From NCBI RefSeq assembly GCF_963678635.1, contig NC_087070.1, positions 14,883,840 to 14,947,839 on the forward strand: 64,000 nt of DNA, in the 5' to 3' direction. The notes under the pieces are model-generated. The model did not search any database. It had not been told where the DNA came from and worked only from the letters and a program-made list of their open reading frames with translations. The position numbers were made by a program, and so were the translations under genes. Below, piece by piece: positions 20,661 through 32,365 of the stretch. Every line of letters begins with the position of its first letter. Positions within the stretch are counted from its first letter, which is position 1. The stretch comes from Symsagittifera roscoffensis (taxonomy: Eukaryota; Xenacoelomorpha; Acoela; Convolutidae).

Positions 20661-21760
20661 TACACATGATTGTGTTGGATGAAGTACTGGGATTCGAGCT
20701 GTCCAATTTCAAACGACAAGTAAAAATGAAGCCTGAAACCAACGAGGGCCACAAGATATTCGTCGGTTGTCGAACGATCTTTGGTTTCGAAATGACAAGA
20801 TTAATGAAGAAACATCTACGAGAAGTAACGCTGAACAGACGGAGGCTCAACTGGAAGCGTTGACTCTGCGGAAGAAACCGGAAGCTAACAAGTGGTTGCA
20901 CTTGACTCCTCGGTTTGGAGCACTGGGAGCGGATATTTCGAGCGAGGACCACCGATGATTGCAAAGATTTATCAATACTTGCTTGAATATCTGGATCAGG
21001 GCAGAACGGAGAGGCAACAAGACTACTGAGTTCATGGACAGAGGGAATAGGAAGACTTTGGAAATGTTCTGGACGGAAACGTGGAAAACATGCAAGGAAG
21101 GGATTGTCATGTCAGGACTGATAATATGCTAGATAGATTGGGAGCAGGGTGGACCGTGTTCTTCCTGGCTATGCTATATCCCGAGCTGTCCCGCTACATA
21201 ATCAGGGAATTTGTCCGGACAACTAGCAATTTGTCCAAAGTAGTGATTTTGGCAATTTTTGTGATCTTTGGAACTGAAAATTTTGAAAAGGGACCGGCTT
21301 TATTGCTCACGCATGGCCTACAAAATCTCCGCCTGGATGGTCTTCTGACGTTGACTGCGATGATCTACGGAAAGTTGGGAGGGTTCATTGCCCTAACGCG
21401 ATACCCTGAGAAATTGAGGGAGAGCGTCACTAAAATATGATCTCCAGAGGGCGACGGCCTCTTGGACAGAGATGAGGGAAATGAGACATTCCTTGAAACA
21501 ATTCCTTCTGCAGCAGAATCAATTCGGTACTGGATAAAATGAGTCAAATCAGAGAGGAAAGGATGTGCGACTTCATGCAGGTGGCATGCCACTGCTAACT
21601 GATTTGTGCCTGGCCATGAGCATCGACCCTCTGGTACTGATAAGGGGGGTCAGTGAATTCGTTACTGTCGTACAAGAACCTGTAGTGACGTTTGGGTTTC
21701 CTTACCCTAGTGTAGGACTTTACAGAAGGACTGAACTTCAACTTTGTAGCTGATGGAAGC
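20661..21760 (+). pseudogene. SGNH-like long protein, C-terminal half, piece 2
   Basis: Matching segments are WLHLTPRFG (20,890), MIAKIYQYLLEYLD (20,955), then VILAIFVIFGTENFEKGPALLL and QNLRLDGLLTLT (21,240-21,360), and HAGGMPLLTDLCLAMSID (21,575-21,630). The order is the same as in piece 1 (4,120 down to 3,006). The hydrophobic stretch at 21,240-21,280 could be a membrane-associated helix. Confidence 0.55.
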
Positions 21761-21799
21761 ACTCTTAACTGGTGTGCTCAAAATGCCTGGCAGGAAGCA

Positions 21800-22757
21800 A
21801 TGAGTAAAGCTTTGCTATTTGGGAAAATCGCTGAGCCCGAACTGATTGCCATTAATTTCAACAATCGTTTCCGTGACGAAGTGGAAAGAGGACACGTGAA
21901 GGTCTACCCCAAACTGTGGAACCTGATACCTTATGGCAAGACCAATGAGGAAGTGTCCAGGATCCCAAGAATATTGACAGTATACCAGAAGCTGAGATAA
22001 GAGACGGAAGATTGGAATGATTTCAGCAGACAGCCCGAAGAAATGCCGGAAAACCCGCTGATCAGAAAAATGTTAATCGGAGCAAAGCCCGTAGTGCAAA
22101 ATCCAAGGATGAGAGCGCCTGAGACTAATGAAACGACTCTCAGCGTCATGGAACCAATGGATCCGTGTTTCATAGATAGACACGCTGCCGTGCGGCAACA
22201 TACACAGTTTGCGTGTGTTGAAGAATCGGCCAGAAAGAGGATGCACAACGCTGCCAAACCCAAGCCAGCCTGGGTTGTTCGAATAAGAATGGTCAAAATT
22301 TATTGTCAAGCCAATGACTATGAGGGGAAATTGAATGTGCAGGAGGCTGCAGTGATAGTCATGCATGTCAGACCGGAAATGGTGGCTATTGGAAGTTTGT
22401 TGACTAGAGACGCTCTAGTACCCTTGGGATATGAAAAAGTAGTGATTACACATCAGGAGATGCAGGATTTGTCAGCCGGGGATTTGTTGATACCGAAACT
22501 CCCTGAAGAAGAAATGGAAGAGAAACAGCAGGGACCTTCAGGATCCAATCGAGCATTGACAAAGGGCCTGAAGGGGATGATGATGAAGAACAAATGATAG
22601 ATCAGGATCTATCGGCGAAAGAAGATGAGGAAAAAGAGTCAGTAGGAAAGGCGTCGAGTCTGGACTTTCCTTTCTTGATGATCTCGAGCAGACAGATACA
22701 GTGGTTGACACGACAGAGCCAGCGGAAGAAGTAGCTTCTACACCGGAACCTTCCTAG
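21800..22757 (+). pseudogene. Family-1 accessory segment, piece 2 (unknown)
   Basis: Two open stretches: 21,800-22,000 (66 aa) and 22,043-22,597 (184 aa, from MPENPLIRKMLIGAKPVV). The second has EAAVIVMHVRPEMVAIGSLL and an acidic end. By position it corresponds to 2,300-2,900 of piece 1, where GWDPLFIGDEAR may match. The similarity is weak, and no motif is recognised. Confidence 0.4.
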
Positions 22758-22763
22758 TCTTTT

Positions 22764-23534
22764 ATGGATGCGATTCATTACATGCCGGAGATTTGCTTCC
22801 CTGTCAATGTGGCAGCAGTCACCAGTACAGTAATGTTGATGGACTCACCGCGCAGACGAAAGATTGAAAGTGCGGCGAGAAAAACTTTCTTAGGGACAAT
22901 CCCTGAAGACGAATGGGAAGTGCATCACCGTGATCATGAAAATCGAGCCGGATGTAAAATGAACCGAGTCGCGTTCAATGAAGAGAAATGTTCGGTAGTG
23001 CAGCGCTACGGGACCCAAACGATACTTAAAACGGGACTGAATAGACCTTTGATGATCGAGATTTGAGAAAAGCTGGATGATTTAGAAGGGAGATTGAGCA
23101 AGTTTTTCATTGACTCCGCGACGCATGAAAGCGAAACCAACTCTCCCACCAAGCCTGCTTACCAGGAAAATAGTGACGATATTGTGTTACTGTCCAGGAC
23201 AAGAAACGGAACAATGCGCTCCAAGATGGCGATAGAAGAGATTAACGATATAACGATCAAATTGGGCACCAAAGTCATGAAGAGAAAAACGGGAAAAGCG
23301 AAGGTGAATCCTAAGTCTCCTACCAAAACTGTCAACTTAGCGAAAAAGAAGAGAGTGGAGGATGCTGGTAACCTAAGACAATGCGATGATAGATCACAGG
23401 GCACCTCCAAAGCCACAGATTTCTTACCTGTACCACCCATATTGTTGGCAGGACTAAGGTCAGCCCGTTATAAAGCGAAAAGTAGTGACCGCACTCTTAC
23501 AGGAGCAAAACTAGAAATGGAGATCCTGAGCTAG
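22764..23534 (+). pseudogene. Family-1 accessory segment with conserved helix, piece 2
   Basis: The first ORF (100 aa) contains KTFLGTIPEDEWEVHHRDHE and CSVVQRYGTQTILKTGLNRP. It corresponds to SMFLSTMDEKMWREFLSEF and WDTVVKFGEPVLMGTGLDEK in piece 1. After one stop an open stretch (23,094-23,534) is Lys/Thr/Ser-rich and basic, with possible nuclear-localisation-like runs (LAKKKRVEDAG). Its role is unknown. Confidence 0.45.
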
Positions 23535-23684
23535 TGTAATGAGAGTACCTTGAGGGACTTCAAGACATCAAGGATGAATCACGGAAACAGAAGCGTCATA
23601 AGACAGCTGATTCCAGTCGAACACAATCGGTTCACGGTGTCAGATATAGTCACAATAGGCGAGCCCGCTCGTGGATAGATCGAA

Positions 23685-24417
23685 ATGATGGAGTTCAGAA
23701 ACTCAGCCAGAGGTTCTGAAAGTAAAGGTTCTGAAAGTAAAGGAGCGATAGTATACTGTCTGGAAGGCATCATAATAGACACGAACATGAAACAGAAGGC
23801 TTACGGAACCTTAGCTTTCTCGGAAATGAACACCGAGCTGGTGGGTAAGCTCAAGAGTTTACAGTGGAGGGCAGTTTTGCTGCGACATTTTGAAGAAGGA
23901 ATGAGAACGACCTCAGAAGTTCATGCTTTGATAGCAATACCGTATAGCAGACGGAAGTACAGCTTAGGCTACCTGGTTCTTAGCAGGACTGACCAGGGAT
24001 GAGTTTGACTCGGAGGAGAGAGAGGGGTCGATTAATGAAAAAATAATCTTGATTACGGCATTGAGAGTTTTGTTGACAAACGAAGAGGCGGCAATGTATA
24101 CGATAAACGGAGAGACTCTCTCTGTTTTTATCAGGTTCATGTTAGAACAAATGTCGGCACCAGCGCTGAACACTTGCACAAAGATACTAAAAGAAGACTG
24201 CGAGCCGAAGGAAACGTTGCTACTGCAAGCACTTGTGTATATACATCAGAGCAAACCATTGCGAGTAAATATAAAAAAGCCAGAAGAGTTAGAACATTTG
24301 AGAAAAACTGACGAAATCGGGAGGTTTTCTAAGAAAGAGCTTAGGCTCTCCAAAGAGTCTAAGGGAACGCTTGTCAGATCCAGTGAAAACTGTGGACCTG
24401 TCAGAAAGAAGTCGTAG
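23685..24417 (+). pseudogene. Family-1 accessory segment, piece 2 (unknown)
   Basis: The first ORF (105 aa) begins with an in-frame nine-base-type repeat (GSESKGSESKG), then TLAFSEMNTELVGKLKSLQ and TTSEVHALIAIPYSRRKY. These resemble the 1,057-1,329 ORF of piece 1. A second ORF (24,049-24,417, 122 aa) is Lys/Glu-rich with several cysteines. No domain is recognised. Confidence 0.45.
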
Positions 24418-24440
24418 CACTATGTGTCGGGACAAATTGG

Positions 24441-25790
24441 AATGGCTTACAACCCTTTCATTAATGAAGACATACGTTATTGCTACTTTGATTATGAGCA
24501 AGTAGTGTTACTTGGATTTTAGATGTCCGGAATATGAACAATCAGGAAGAATGCAAATCAACAAAGCAACTCAAGAAGAAAACGTGACTGCACCTTCTAT
24601 ACAAGAATATGACAGCTGTGTAGATTTTGGGTTGAGATTCTCAGACGAATTGGTAGGAACGAGCCTTATGACAGTTTGGGTGTTGATGTGGTTTGTGTAA
24701 GAGCCGATACCCGGCACACTTTGTGGCAGTAGACGCAAAAAGCATGAGGATTTCTCCGTGCCAAATTGTGTGAGACATGCGAGAATGTCAGAAAAGAGTT
24801 GCTCTGTAAGATATTTGCTGTAGTTCCTGAAAGAACTAAGAACGAGCTGGAGTTGAAGTTTGGAAACAAGTTCATGGGATACGCTGGTGGTAACTTCAGT
24901 GACTTTGAAAAAAAAAAGCTGAGAGGATCAGCAGCCACGGATTACAACGTAGTAGACGAAAGTGATAAAGTCCACCGTGTAATGATGGAAGTAGAACCGC
25001 TGCTAGAAGCGTCGGACCCCAAAGTCGGAGAGCTTCATGCTGAGTTCCCGTGCCACTTTTTGTTTCAAACATGGTGGTATCCCGCGCGTAGTAATCTGAC
25101 GCTGGTCTGGGACGCTGGAGAGCTGCTCTCCGTGGGATTACCAGTTTCATCGCAGAAGATAACGATAACTCGATAATCATAATCGAAATGATGATGGCGG
25201 TTTGGTGGCTGAAAGCTCATGTAGAAGACAACAATAGACAGGAAGCGCCAACCAAAGAACTACCGGAGGAACTCAACTGTCTGAAAGGCTTAAATCTTTT
25301 CCAGACAATGTGTAAAGTTCTAAGTATTCCGATGCAAGCGAAAAAGATATTTGCCAACATCACTGTACGGTTGTACGAGCATGCTAAATAGCGTATGACG
25401 AAACACAGCAGAGTGTAAAGTTCGTTCCAACTGGACTTAGGACCAGTAGTTTTCAAGCGAGCTTTCGTTTCTCGTCGGAATGCCGTGACTACCGCTGTGA
25501 AAAGAACCTTCAAGACAAATGATTGTGATGGAAGAGGACGAGAAGACTTGTTGAAAGAAAACCTCGAAAGAAATGTGACGTTGTGCCTCCACAAAAGCTT
25601 TTGTAGGAATAGAGAGACAGCTGTGGTTCCTCTATCCTGTTGCAAGCAAAGGGTGGAAGAGCAAAGGTGTTAGATGACTACCTCCAACAGTGTAACAAGG
25701 GCAACTGATGTGCTGGTGGACACAGAAACCGAGAGTGCGGAGTCGATGTCGCAAGGAGATGGGACGGAAAAGTGAAAGAAACAGCCAAAT
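24441..25790 (+). pseudogene. Family-1 last accessory protein, piece 2
   Basis: MAYNPFINEDI at 24,441 and the 136-aa ORF at 24,766-25,176 (KELLCKIFAVVPERTKNELELKFGNK) correspond to the 176-796 protein of piece 1. Further frames at 25,188-25,391 and 25,485-25,673 probably continue it towards the polypurine tract. Cys and His residues are frequent near 25,590-25,650. Function is unknown. Confidence 0.5.
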
Positions 25791-25851
25791 ACAAGCAAGA
25801 AACAAAGAAGAATTTAGAAATTTTAGAAATTCTAAGCTACGAAGAGACGAA

Positions 25852-25870
25852 ATAAAGTAGGAGGGAACAT
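25852..25870 (+). promoter_or_regulatory. Candidate polypurine tract of family 1
   Basis: AATAAAGTAGGAGGGAACA directly precedes TGTCCTGTGCG. A purine run beside a TG-starting LTR is where plus-strand synthesis starts in LTR elements. Confidence 0.5.
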
Positions 25871-26653
25871 TGTCCTGTGCGAAAAAAAACTGAATAGAGT
25901 AACCAAGTTTATTAGGATGAATTGAAAACTTGAAAACATTAGTCCCAACTTTGAGATACAGTTTTACTGCAGATGTGGATATGTTGTATAATTTGTTTAA
26001 AGGGTTTAAGAAACACTGATTACTTATTTATGAGAGACTTGAGTCAGAAATATTTTAAAGTGTTCCAGCCTGCATGATGGTTTTTAATCAACTAAGAGAT
26101 TGATTCACTTTGTTGTGACATGAAAAAACCTGGGTAAACTTTCTGAAAGGAGTAGCTATCTCATTGTTTCTTCTAACCACAGAGTTTCTTAACTTTGATA
26201 TTCGGGAACGATGACAGCTTAAAAGATTCCGGAAGGGACTAGACTTGGTAGCATAATTTTAGCTTGTTGGTTGGCAAAGGTAAAAATTTTAATTAGGAAC
26301 TTGCAATGGAAGTCAGAAAGCTATTTATATCTCCTGCTGTATCCTCTCGTGCAGATAAATGAAAAATGTTAAAAGGCTGTAAAGATGTAGTATGAAACCA
26401 TTTGTAGCACGTAGTGAATCAGTATAACGTGGATAAAATTATTTTGATGCAATTTGTAATTTCTGTTCGATAGCACTGTACAATTTTGATGAATTGCTCG
26501 CAGTTCAATGAGGAAACTGACCGGGGCTATCCGGGGAGTATATGACATTCGAACAGATTAACCAAAAATGCATATCAGCAAACGAACTTGTATTCGAACA
26601 ATTTGACGAGAAAATAGACTGTTTAGAGGGATTAAGATTGTTAGTCGTCTAAC

Positions 26654-26715
26654 TGGATGAATCCGGAAGGATTACTCTGAATCATGGATGAATCCGGAAG
26701 GATTACTCTGAATCA
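26654..26715. repeat. 31-bp perfect tandem duplication in the candidate LTR
   Basis: The unit starting TGGATGAATCCGGAAGG and ending TCTGAATCA is present twice in direct succession (26,654-26,684 and 26,685-26,715) without differences. Confidence 0.85.
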
Positions 26716-27449
26716 AAGTAGTATTTTTTAAATTTCGATTCGGGCGTGATGCGCGAAACGTGACCATTTGATTTTCGCGAACACTGAAAAAACAGATCGG
26801 GATTTTTGCTAGTAGAAGAGAGATCAACCACGACGAGCGAGATCGAAACAAAACGCAGTAACGTTAACAGAAATAATCATTGAGAAAAAGCCCTCCGAGT
26901 TATAACGATCGTGCTGTTACAATCGTTACCGGAAGAATTAAGCAAATCAGGAAGGCTGAAGGTGAGCACAGCAACCCTTCCTGGTTGTGAAGAAAGCGTT
27001 CCTTCAAGGATATTGAAGAAACCAGAAGTGCCTGGAGTCACACTACTGAACTGTCAATTTATTAACTTTTAGAGACGACCATTGAGAGTAGCATGGAAAA
27101 AGATAGAGACTTAAAGATCGGAAAAGGAAGACATCGGACGGTCCGAATCCGATAGTTTTCGGCCAAAGTTTTGTTTTGGTCCCGTTTTTTGCACTAATCT
27201 TGTCTTGTTCAGGGCTGTTGAGCTCGTTTCAATAATTTTGTGCTTTTTCACAAGAGAACCTATATAGGTAGTGAAAAAAGGCCAGTTTAGCCAACACGTT
27301 TTTCTTAATTTCTCAAAAACTAACAAACGATTGGAATAACTTTGGTACCATACGTCGACGTTTTTAATCAATTTTTTACACGTAACCGTTTTAGGTTGAT
27401 AGTATGGGAATTTTTTAAATGAAATTATCAGTATGGAGGGTCCAAATTT

Positions 27450-28001
27450 TGAAGATCCCTTCGAAGTAGCTTAAGTGTTTGAAGTGCCCTCCGAAGTAAC
27501 CCTCGAAGTAAATTAAACGTTTTCAGGGCCCCTCAAAAAACCTCCGAGGTGACTTAAGCACCTTAAAAACTCTCCTTAGTGAAAATCAAAGGAACACTAC
27601 GAGGCAATTTAGATGAAATAAAAACTTCTTTTAATTGAAATAGAAGGTCAACTACCTACGGGGTGTGTGTATTCGGAGTAAACTGACAAAAAGTTGAAAG
27701 TTCGGAAATCTCAGGAATCCTCCAAGGTGTGTACTAAGCCCCTTAACAACCATCTATAGTGAACTTTGAAGTGCCCTCCGAAGTAGCTTAAGTGCTTAAG
27801 GTACCCTCCGAAGTAACCCTCAAAGTAAGTTAAACGTTTTGAGGACCCCCCCAAAAACCCTCCGAGGAGACTTAAGCCCCTTAACATTCCTCCTTAGTGG
27901 AATTCAAAGGGACCTTCAGAGGCAATTTAGCTACATTGAGTAGTTCTTTAAAATTGAAATAGAAGGCCAACTACCTACAGGGTGTGTGTTTTAGGAGTAA
28001 A
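27450..28001. repeat. Diverged ~235-bp direct repeat at the LTR end
   Basis: 27,450-27,683 and 27,767-28,001 share a series of words in the same order: CCCTCCGAAGTAACCCT, TTAAACGTTTT, CTCCGAGG, GGCAATTTAG, CAACTACCTAC and GGTGTGTGT. They differ by scattered substitutions and small indels. It is an old tandem duplication inside the LTR. Confidence 0.75.
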
Positions 28002-28010
28002 CAGAACAAT

Positions 28011-28028
28011 TGGCGCGGAGATTCGCGA
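28011..28028 (+). promoter_or_regulatory. Candidate primer-binding site of family 1
   Basis: TGGCGCGGAGATTCGCG starts right after the candidate LTR end. TGG is the complement of the CCA end of a tRNA. No specific tRNA was matched. Confidence 0.35.
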
Positions 28029-28672
28029 TCAATTTTGGATTCTAGATCGGGTTCATCAGAAAAACCGGATTAATTTTTTTCGATTTTTATTTTGGTTGTG
28101 TGGTTGCCTAGAGCTACCTAGTAGGAAGGCTCGAACAATCCGGTAACATAACGGAGAAGACCTCGTTGAGTGTATTAAGCTAGAATCACTCACCTGAGAA
28201 GAATAAATTGTTCCCTACTCTCGTGTCTTTGGAATTGTCTGAGTGTGGGAGAGCTTTTGCTTACTTCCGAAATATTTTTGATCGGAGTTTACCTTGAGCT
28301 ACTTAATAGGACAGCTCGGGCAATCCAGTACACATAGAAGAAGGCCTCAGTGAGTGCAGTAGCGTTCATAGAATATACCGGAGACTAAAAATTTTTTTAT
28401 CTTGAAGAATTAAGTACATAGACACGCAACAATTTTCTTCATTTTTTTGGAACTTATGCACTGTCGTCGACACTTTTTTCGTCACTTCATTTATCGCAAG
28501 ACATGAAGTGAAAAGATTCTTTAGGAGAAATTTCTAAGGTTCCAGGCTTAGCACGGGAAGCACGCAGAGGCTTAAGTCACAGAGCAGCCAATACTTGGCT
28601 AGTAGCACCCCCGACAATTTGCTAGTTAGGCAACGACTGAAGGTCGTGGTGATCTTGTAGTTAGCTGAAACA

Positions 28673-31300
28673 AACTAAGAAGCGAAAAGAATCTACTGGC
28701 GATGAAGGACGAAACGCTGAGGCCGAGATGGCGAACGTGACACCATCCGATCCTTTCAAGGAAGGGGAATAAACGTTAGTCCGAACAGACCAACACCATC
28801 TTGAAGGATCTGGAGACGACTCCGAGCGGGAAAGAGTTGAAGGATCTGGGAAGACCTCAGACCGTTCCGAGAGTAATGCAAGAGTGGAAGTGTCGTTCAG
28901 GGTAACATCTAGGTTGGAAACCAAGGGCGATAGTGGGAGAAAGGAGCGATTCTCTCTAGCCAAGTAGAGTAGGAACGCGATGATGTCGAGCATAAGTCCC
29001 TGGGAAGAACAATCATATTCGAAAGCAAAAAAGAGTTTTAACACGTTGTATGATGAACGCCTGACATCGCTCCAGTCTGGTGGACTATCTTTTGGCTTTG
29101 ACAATCTGGGAATAGCACACTCGGACACGAATTTCACTCCTTGCCCGAAGCAGGAGAAGAATAATTAGCAAAGTCCACTTCACCATCAAGACCGGTCCCT
29201 GATGAGATAACAATAGGAACGTCCTAGACACTCGATAGGCTAATGATGCCGATGGCCAAGCAGAGAGGTGGAGCATCATCGACCACTAGCCTACAACCTC
29301 AATTAACATCGTCGTTTTTAATCTGACCCCAGTGTTGGACTCGGCCGGTGATGTAAGAGGTATTTTTGCCAAAGTGATTACAGGTCTTGAAGAACTGCGG
29401 AGAGACATGACGGGAAGAATCGACCCAGTAGATGAGAAGCTAAGTGACGAGCTGGCAGACGCAAAATCACTCGCCAAATGTGATCAGGTCCAGCTGGTAC
29501 AGAACGCCGATCAGTGCCTTGCGGAGAGTTTAGCTCTAGTCACCAAGGAATCTGAAGAGAGAGTCCGCAGAATGACATGAAAAATAGAGCGACTACTGAA
29601 CGATTATGACAGCAGATATGCTTGAACGATTAGACTAACTTGGCGAATAGATTGGACGCTGATCTTTTGATATGGAAGCAACAACCGAGAAAGTGGCTGC
29701 GGTCCAAGGGAGAATTCGCGTCAGCCAACTGACAGGTTCAGAGTTTCCAAATATACAGAGGCTCCTCCAAAGTCGAGCACAAGTTTTGAATCTAACGAAA
29801 TGGAGAGACCCAGCGCAGCCCCATCGAAGGCAGCTTGGACGGATCCAGTCCCGCCAGAGGTGGAAGCCCCATCGGGGGCACGTTTCCCCATAGTGCCTCA
29901 CGTCAGATCGGCTCCCGACTTGACCACCGTCTCACATGACACTGCGATGTATGCATCAAGTTTTGAGCCATTTAACAGGTCTGTTGAGAATTTTATCACT
30001 AAACTCTCGAAGTCTACCGAGAGAGCGAAAAGATCGCGAAGATTACTCGAGAAACCGAAATCGTTCAAAGATGAGTCATATGGCTGCATTGATACCTGGA
30101 TATAGGCGATGAAGATGCACTTTGAAGAAGAAAGCTTCTCGAAGAAGCACGAATGAAGCGCACCGACGATCAATCTGGAGGGCACGGCCCTGAGCTGTGT
30201 TATGGCGAAAAGGACAAATGAACGTGACAGTGCTTGTAAGATCTTCGACATCTTGCTGATTCGTTTCGGCTATGTTGTTCGGGGGCATCAGGCGATGAAG
30301 AATTTGAAAATAGGCGTCAAATAGATGACGAGTTCCTTGACAAGTTTTTGGATGAACTCGAGCTGCTGAGAAGGAGTTACCCTGACGAGATAATCCTAGA
30401 AAAGCACTTTGTCTCGAAATTCATGGATGGGGTGAGGAATGACGAGCTGAAGACAATGTTGGCCACCCACTTTACCTTGTCAGCGGACTCGATGATTTGC
30501 ACATGAAATTGCGTGAATATCTGCTCATAGAGCACAGGGCTCAGAATCGCTATATACGGAAACTATACTGGAATGAATACCGGCACGGGTTCCGATTGGT
30601 ATGAACCTCGTGATCATATGGACAAAAGTAGGTCATGCGTGAAATGCGGTTCGCTTTCCCATCACGTGTCAGCTTGTTCCACTTATAATCAAAGCATGCA
30701 AGCGATCGGCTACTTCCTTGATCACGTGGACGCAACAGATGAAGACCACGAGGAATATGTGAGAGGCCAATAATGAAATATAGACCAAGGTGTTTCTTTT
30801 GCAATCTAGAGAGGTACTTCAAATCAGTAGCAGATGCAAAGCCCCCGGCCACGAAGACGCAAAGAGGCGCTCTCTGGGATAAAGGCTAGTCGAGCACGCC
30901 TTATAAACAAACCTGTCTCGCGGAAGAAAGAAACGTCACATGGCACCTTCACAACCAAGAAGGTGAAGACCTTGCCGGATGATGCGCTTAAGGTGGATTA
31001 TGGGCTAATGGCTCGGACCGCATTACAGAATGTTCAACAAGAGTTAGCTAGGAAGGAAGTTGAACAATGGGTGAGGTGTGAACTTGAAAATACGGAGTCC
31101 GCGGGAAACTGGATACCTTGGAGAAGACCATGAAAGCAGAAGACAATGAGAAACCCTAGAGCGGTGGTTTGCAATTGAATGTTATCTCGGGGAAGACCTT
31201 GGCAATAACGAGAGAGGGAAGCAAGATAATGTCAATCATATCGGTTGCGGGACATCAGGTAGTGAAGAGCTTGGATATCACCAGGATATCTATTGATATT
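28673..31300 (+). pseudogene. Gag of family 1, many frameshifts
   Basis: The N-terminal region (28,673-28,970) is charged, with one stop. A helical segment follows (LEELRRDMTGRIDPVDEKLSD, 29,332-29,580). The region around 29,960-30,500 has the capsid-like pattern RLLEKPKSFKDESYGCIDTW, FLDELELLRR and KHFVSKFMDGVRNDELKTML. A CCHC zinc knuckle CVKCGSLSHHVSAC lies at 30,636-30,677 (CX2CX4HX4C). A second knuckle (CFFCNLERYF) is degenerate. After it comes a Lys-rich linker (to 31,133). It would package the RNA. At least six frameshifts or stops break it. Confidence 0.65.
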
Positions 31301-31379
31301 ACTTGAGGGAACAAGATCCGAAGTTGGACTCCAGGACTGTGAAAAAATTACTCACAACAGGTGGATAGAGGCGGATGAG

Positions 31380-32230
31380 GGTAGATGGACATAGAAGTCT
31401 ATGGCCCATACCCGATTCTGATAAATGCGGAGGGCACAAACAACGTGACAAATGTAAGTGATCAAATAGACAGGATCTACATCGGAAAAAAGGAGCCCAA
31501 AGTACAACGAATTGGACATAATGCTTTGCTTGAGCAGGATGCAGTCTACATAGGCTGCGAAGCCGATCTAGCAGCCCACGTACTGGACGTGCAGGGCTGG
31601 TAATTCTCCATAAACGGACGGTGGTCAGTGTCATGCCTATTATCACCTGGACCAACAGGTCGGATTTGATACCGACTAACATCAGGCTGACTGCGGCAAA
31701 CCAGGGTGCAATTTATTTGACCAGAAGGAAACCTGTCATCTCGCTGCAACTGGGAGGAAGGCATCTCTGGATGAACTTTCTGGTTGTCTCGAACCTGGAT
31801 TAGTCCGACCAGTTAATCTTAGGACGTCTCAATTGATCTCAACAAAATTTTGACGTGTCAATCAATCTCAACGACGAGTTGATACGAATCAAGGAGCCAG
31901 AGTGGAAGTATGAAAAGAAACCTAATTATAGGATCCTGATATATCAAGCAAAGGTGCCGATTTTTTGATGGAAAAGTTAGGTTGAAACCGAATCAACCTG
32001 TAGTCGCAACTTTTAGAATAGGCAAATTGAATGAAGTTAGTATCAACAGACAAGTATGTCTGGTCCCCAACCCAAACAGTAAGAGCTCAGCTATTTTAGG
32101 AAGAAGCTTCTCACTAACTCAGAACGGACTATGTGTTAAAGTGTTGTTGAACACAGAGGCAATATCGGTGACGATACAACGTGGAAAAAAGCTTGGCTAT
32201 GCGTTGTCTTTGAACACAGACCATTAGAGT
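31380..32230 (+). pseudogene. Retropepsin region of family 1
   Basis: The flap and later strands are readable: VVSVMPIITWTNRSDLIPTN, NQGAIYLTRRKPV and LILGRLN. The catalytic D-T/S-G before VVSVMP is lost (KRT instead). A linker (CLVPNPNSKSSAILGRSFS, 32,060-32,110) follows. The region is interrupted by stops near 31,803 and 31,960. Confidence 0.55.
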
Positions 32231-32365
32231 CTAGAGAACTTGGGAGAATTTAAGTGACTGAGTGTCAATTATATTCCATCAAGGAAAGTACATTGAAGTG
32301 AATAAATGAACTGAAGTAATGAATTGATTTTGAGAAAATGTTTTCTATGAAGTCAGATACAGACA

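Larger units (their letters stand above)
14971..25870 (+). mobile_element. Giant Ty3/gypsy-like element (family 1), piece 2: integrase to polypurine tract
   Basis: In order: pol linker, integrase, acidic tail, macro domain, coiled-coil protein, SGNH-like long protein and several unknown proteins. The piece ends at a purine-rich tract next to a candidate LTR. The chain is syntenic with piece 1 on the opposite strand, but clearly diverged at the protein level, so they are different subfamilies. Numerous stops show that it is dead. The 5' end is cut at the copy-A LTR stub. Confidence 0.75.
25871..28010 (+). repeat. Candidate family-1 LTR (about 2.14 kb)
   Basis: The segment lies between a polypurine tract and a candidate PBS. 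It starts TGTCCTGTGC and ends near CAGAACAAT. It holds no protein-like ORF. Internal short repeats include a 31-bp tandem duplication at 26,654-26,715 and a ~235-bp duplication at 27,450-28,001. No second LTR of this family is visible in the window, so the limits rest on the flanking signals alone. Confidence 0.5.
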
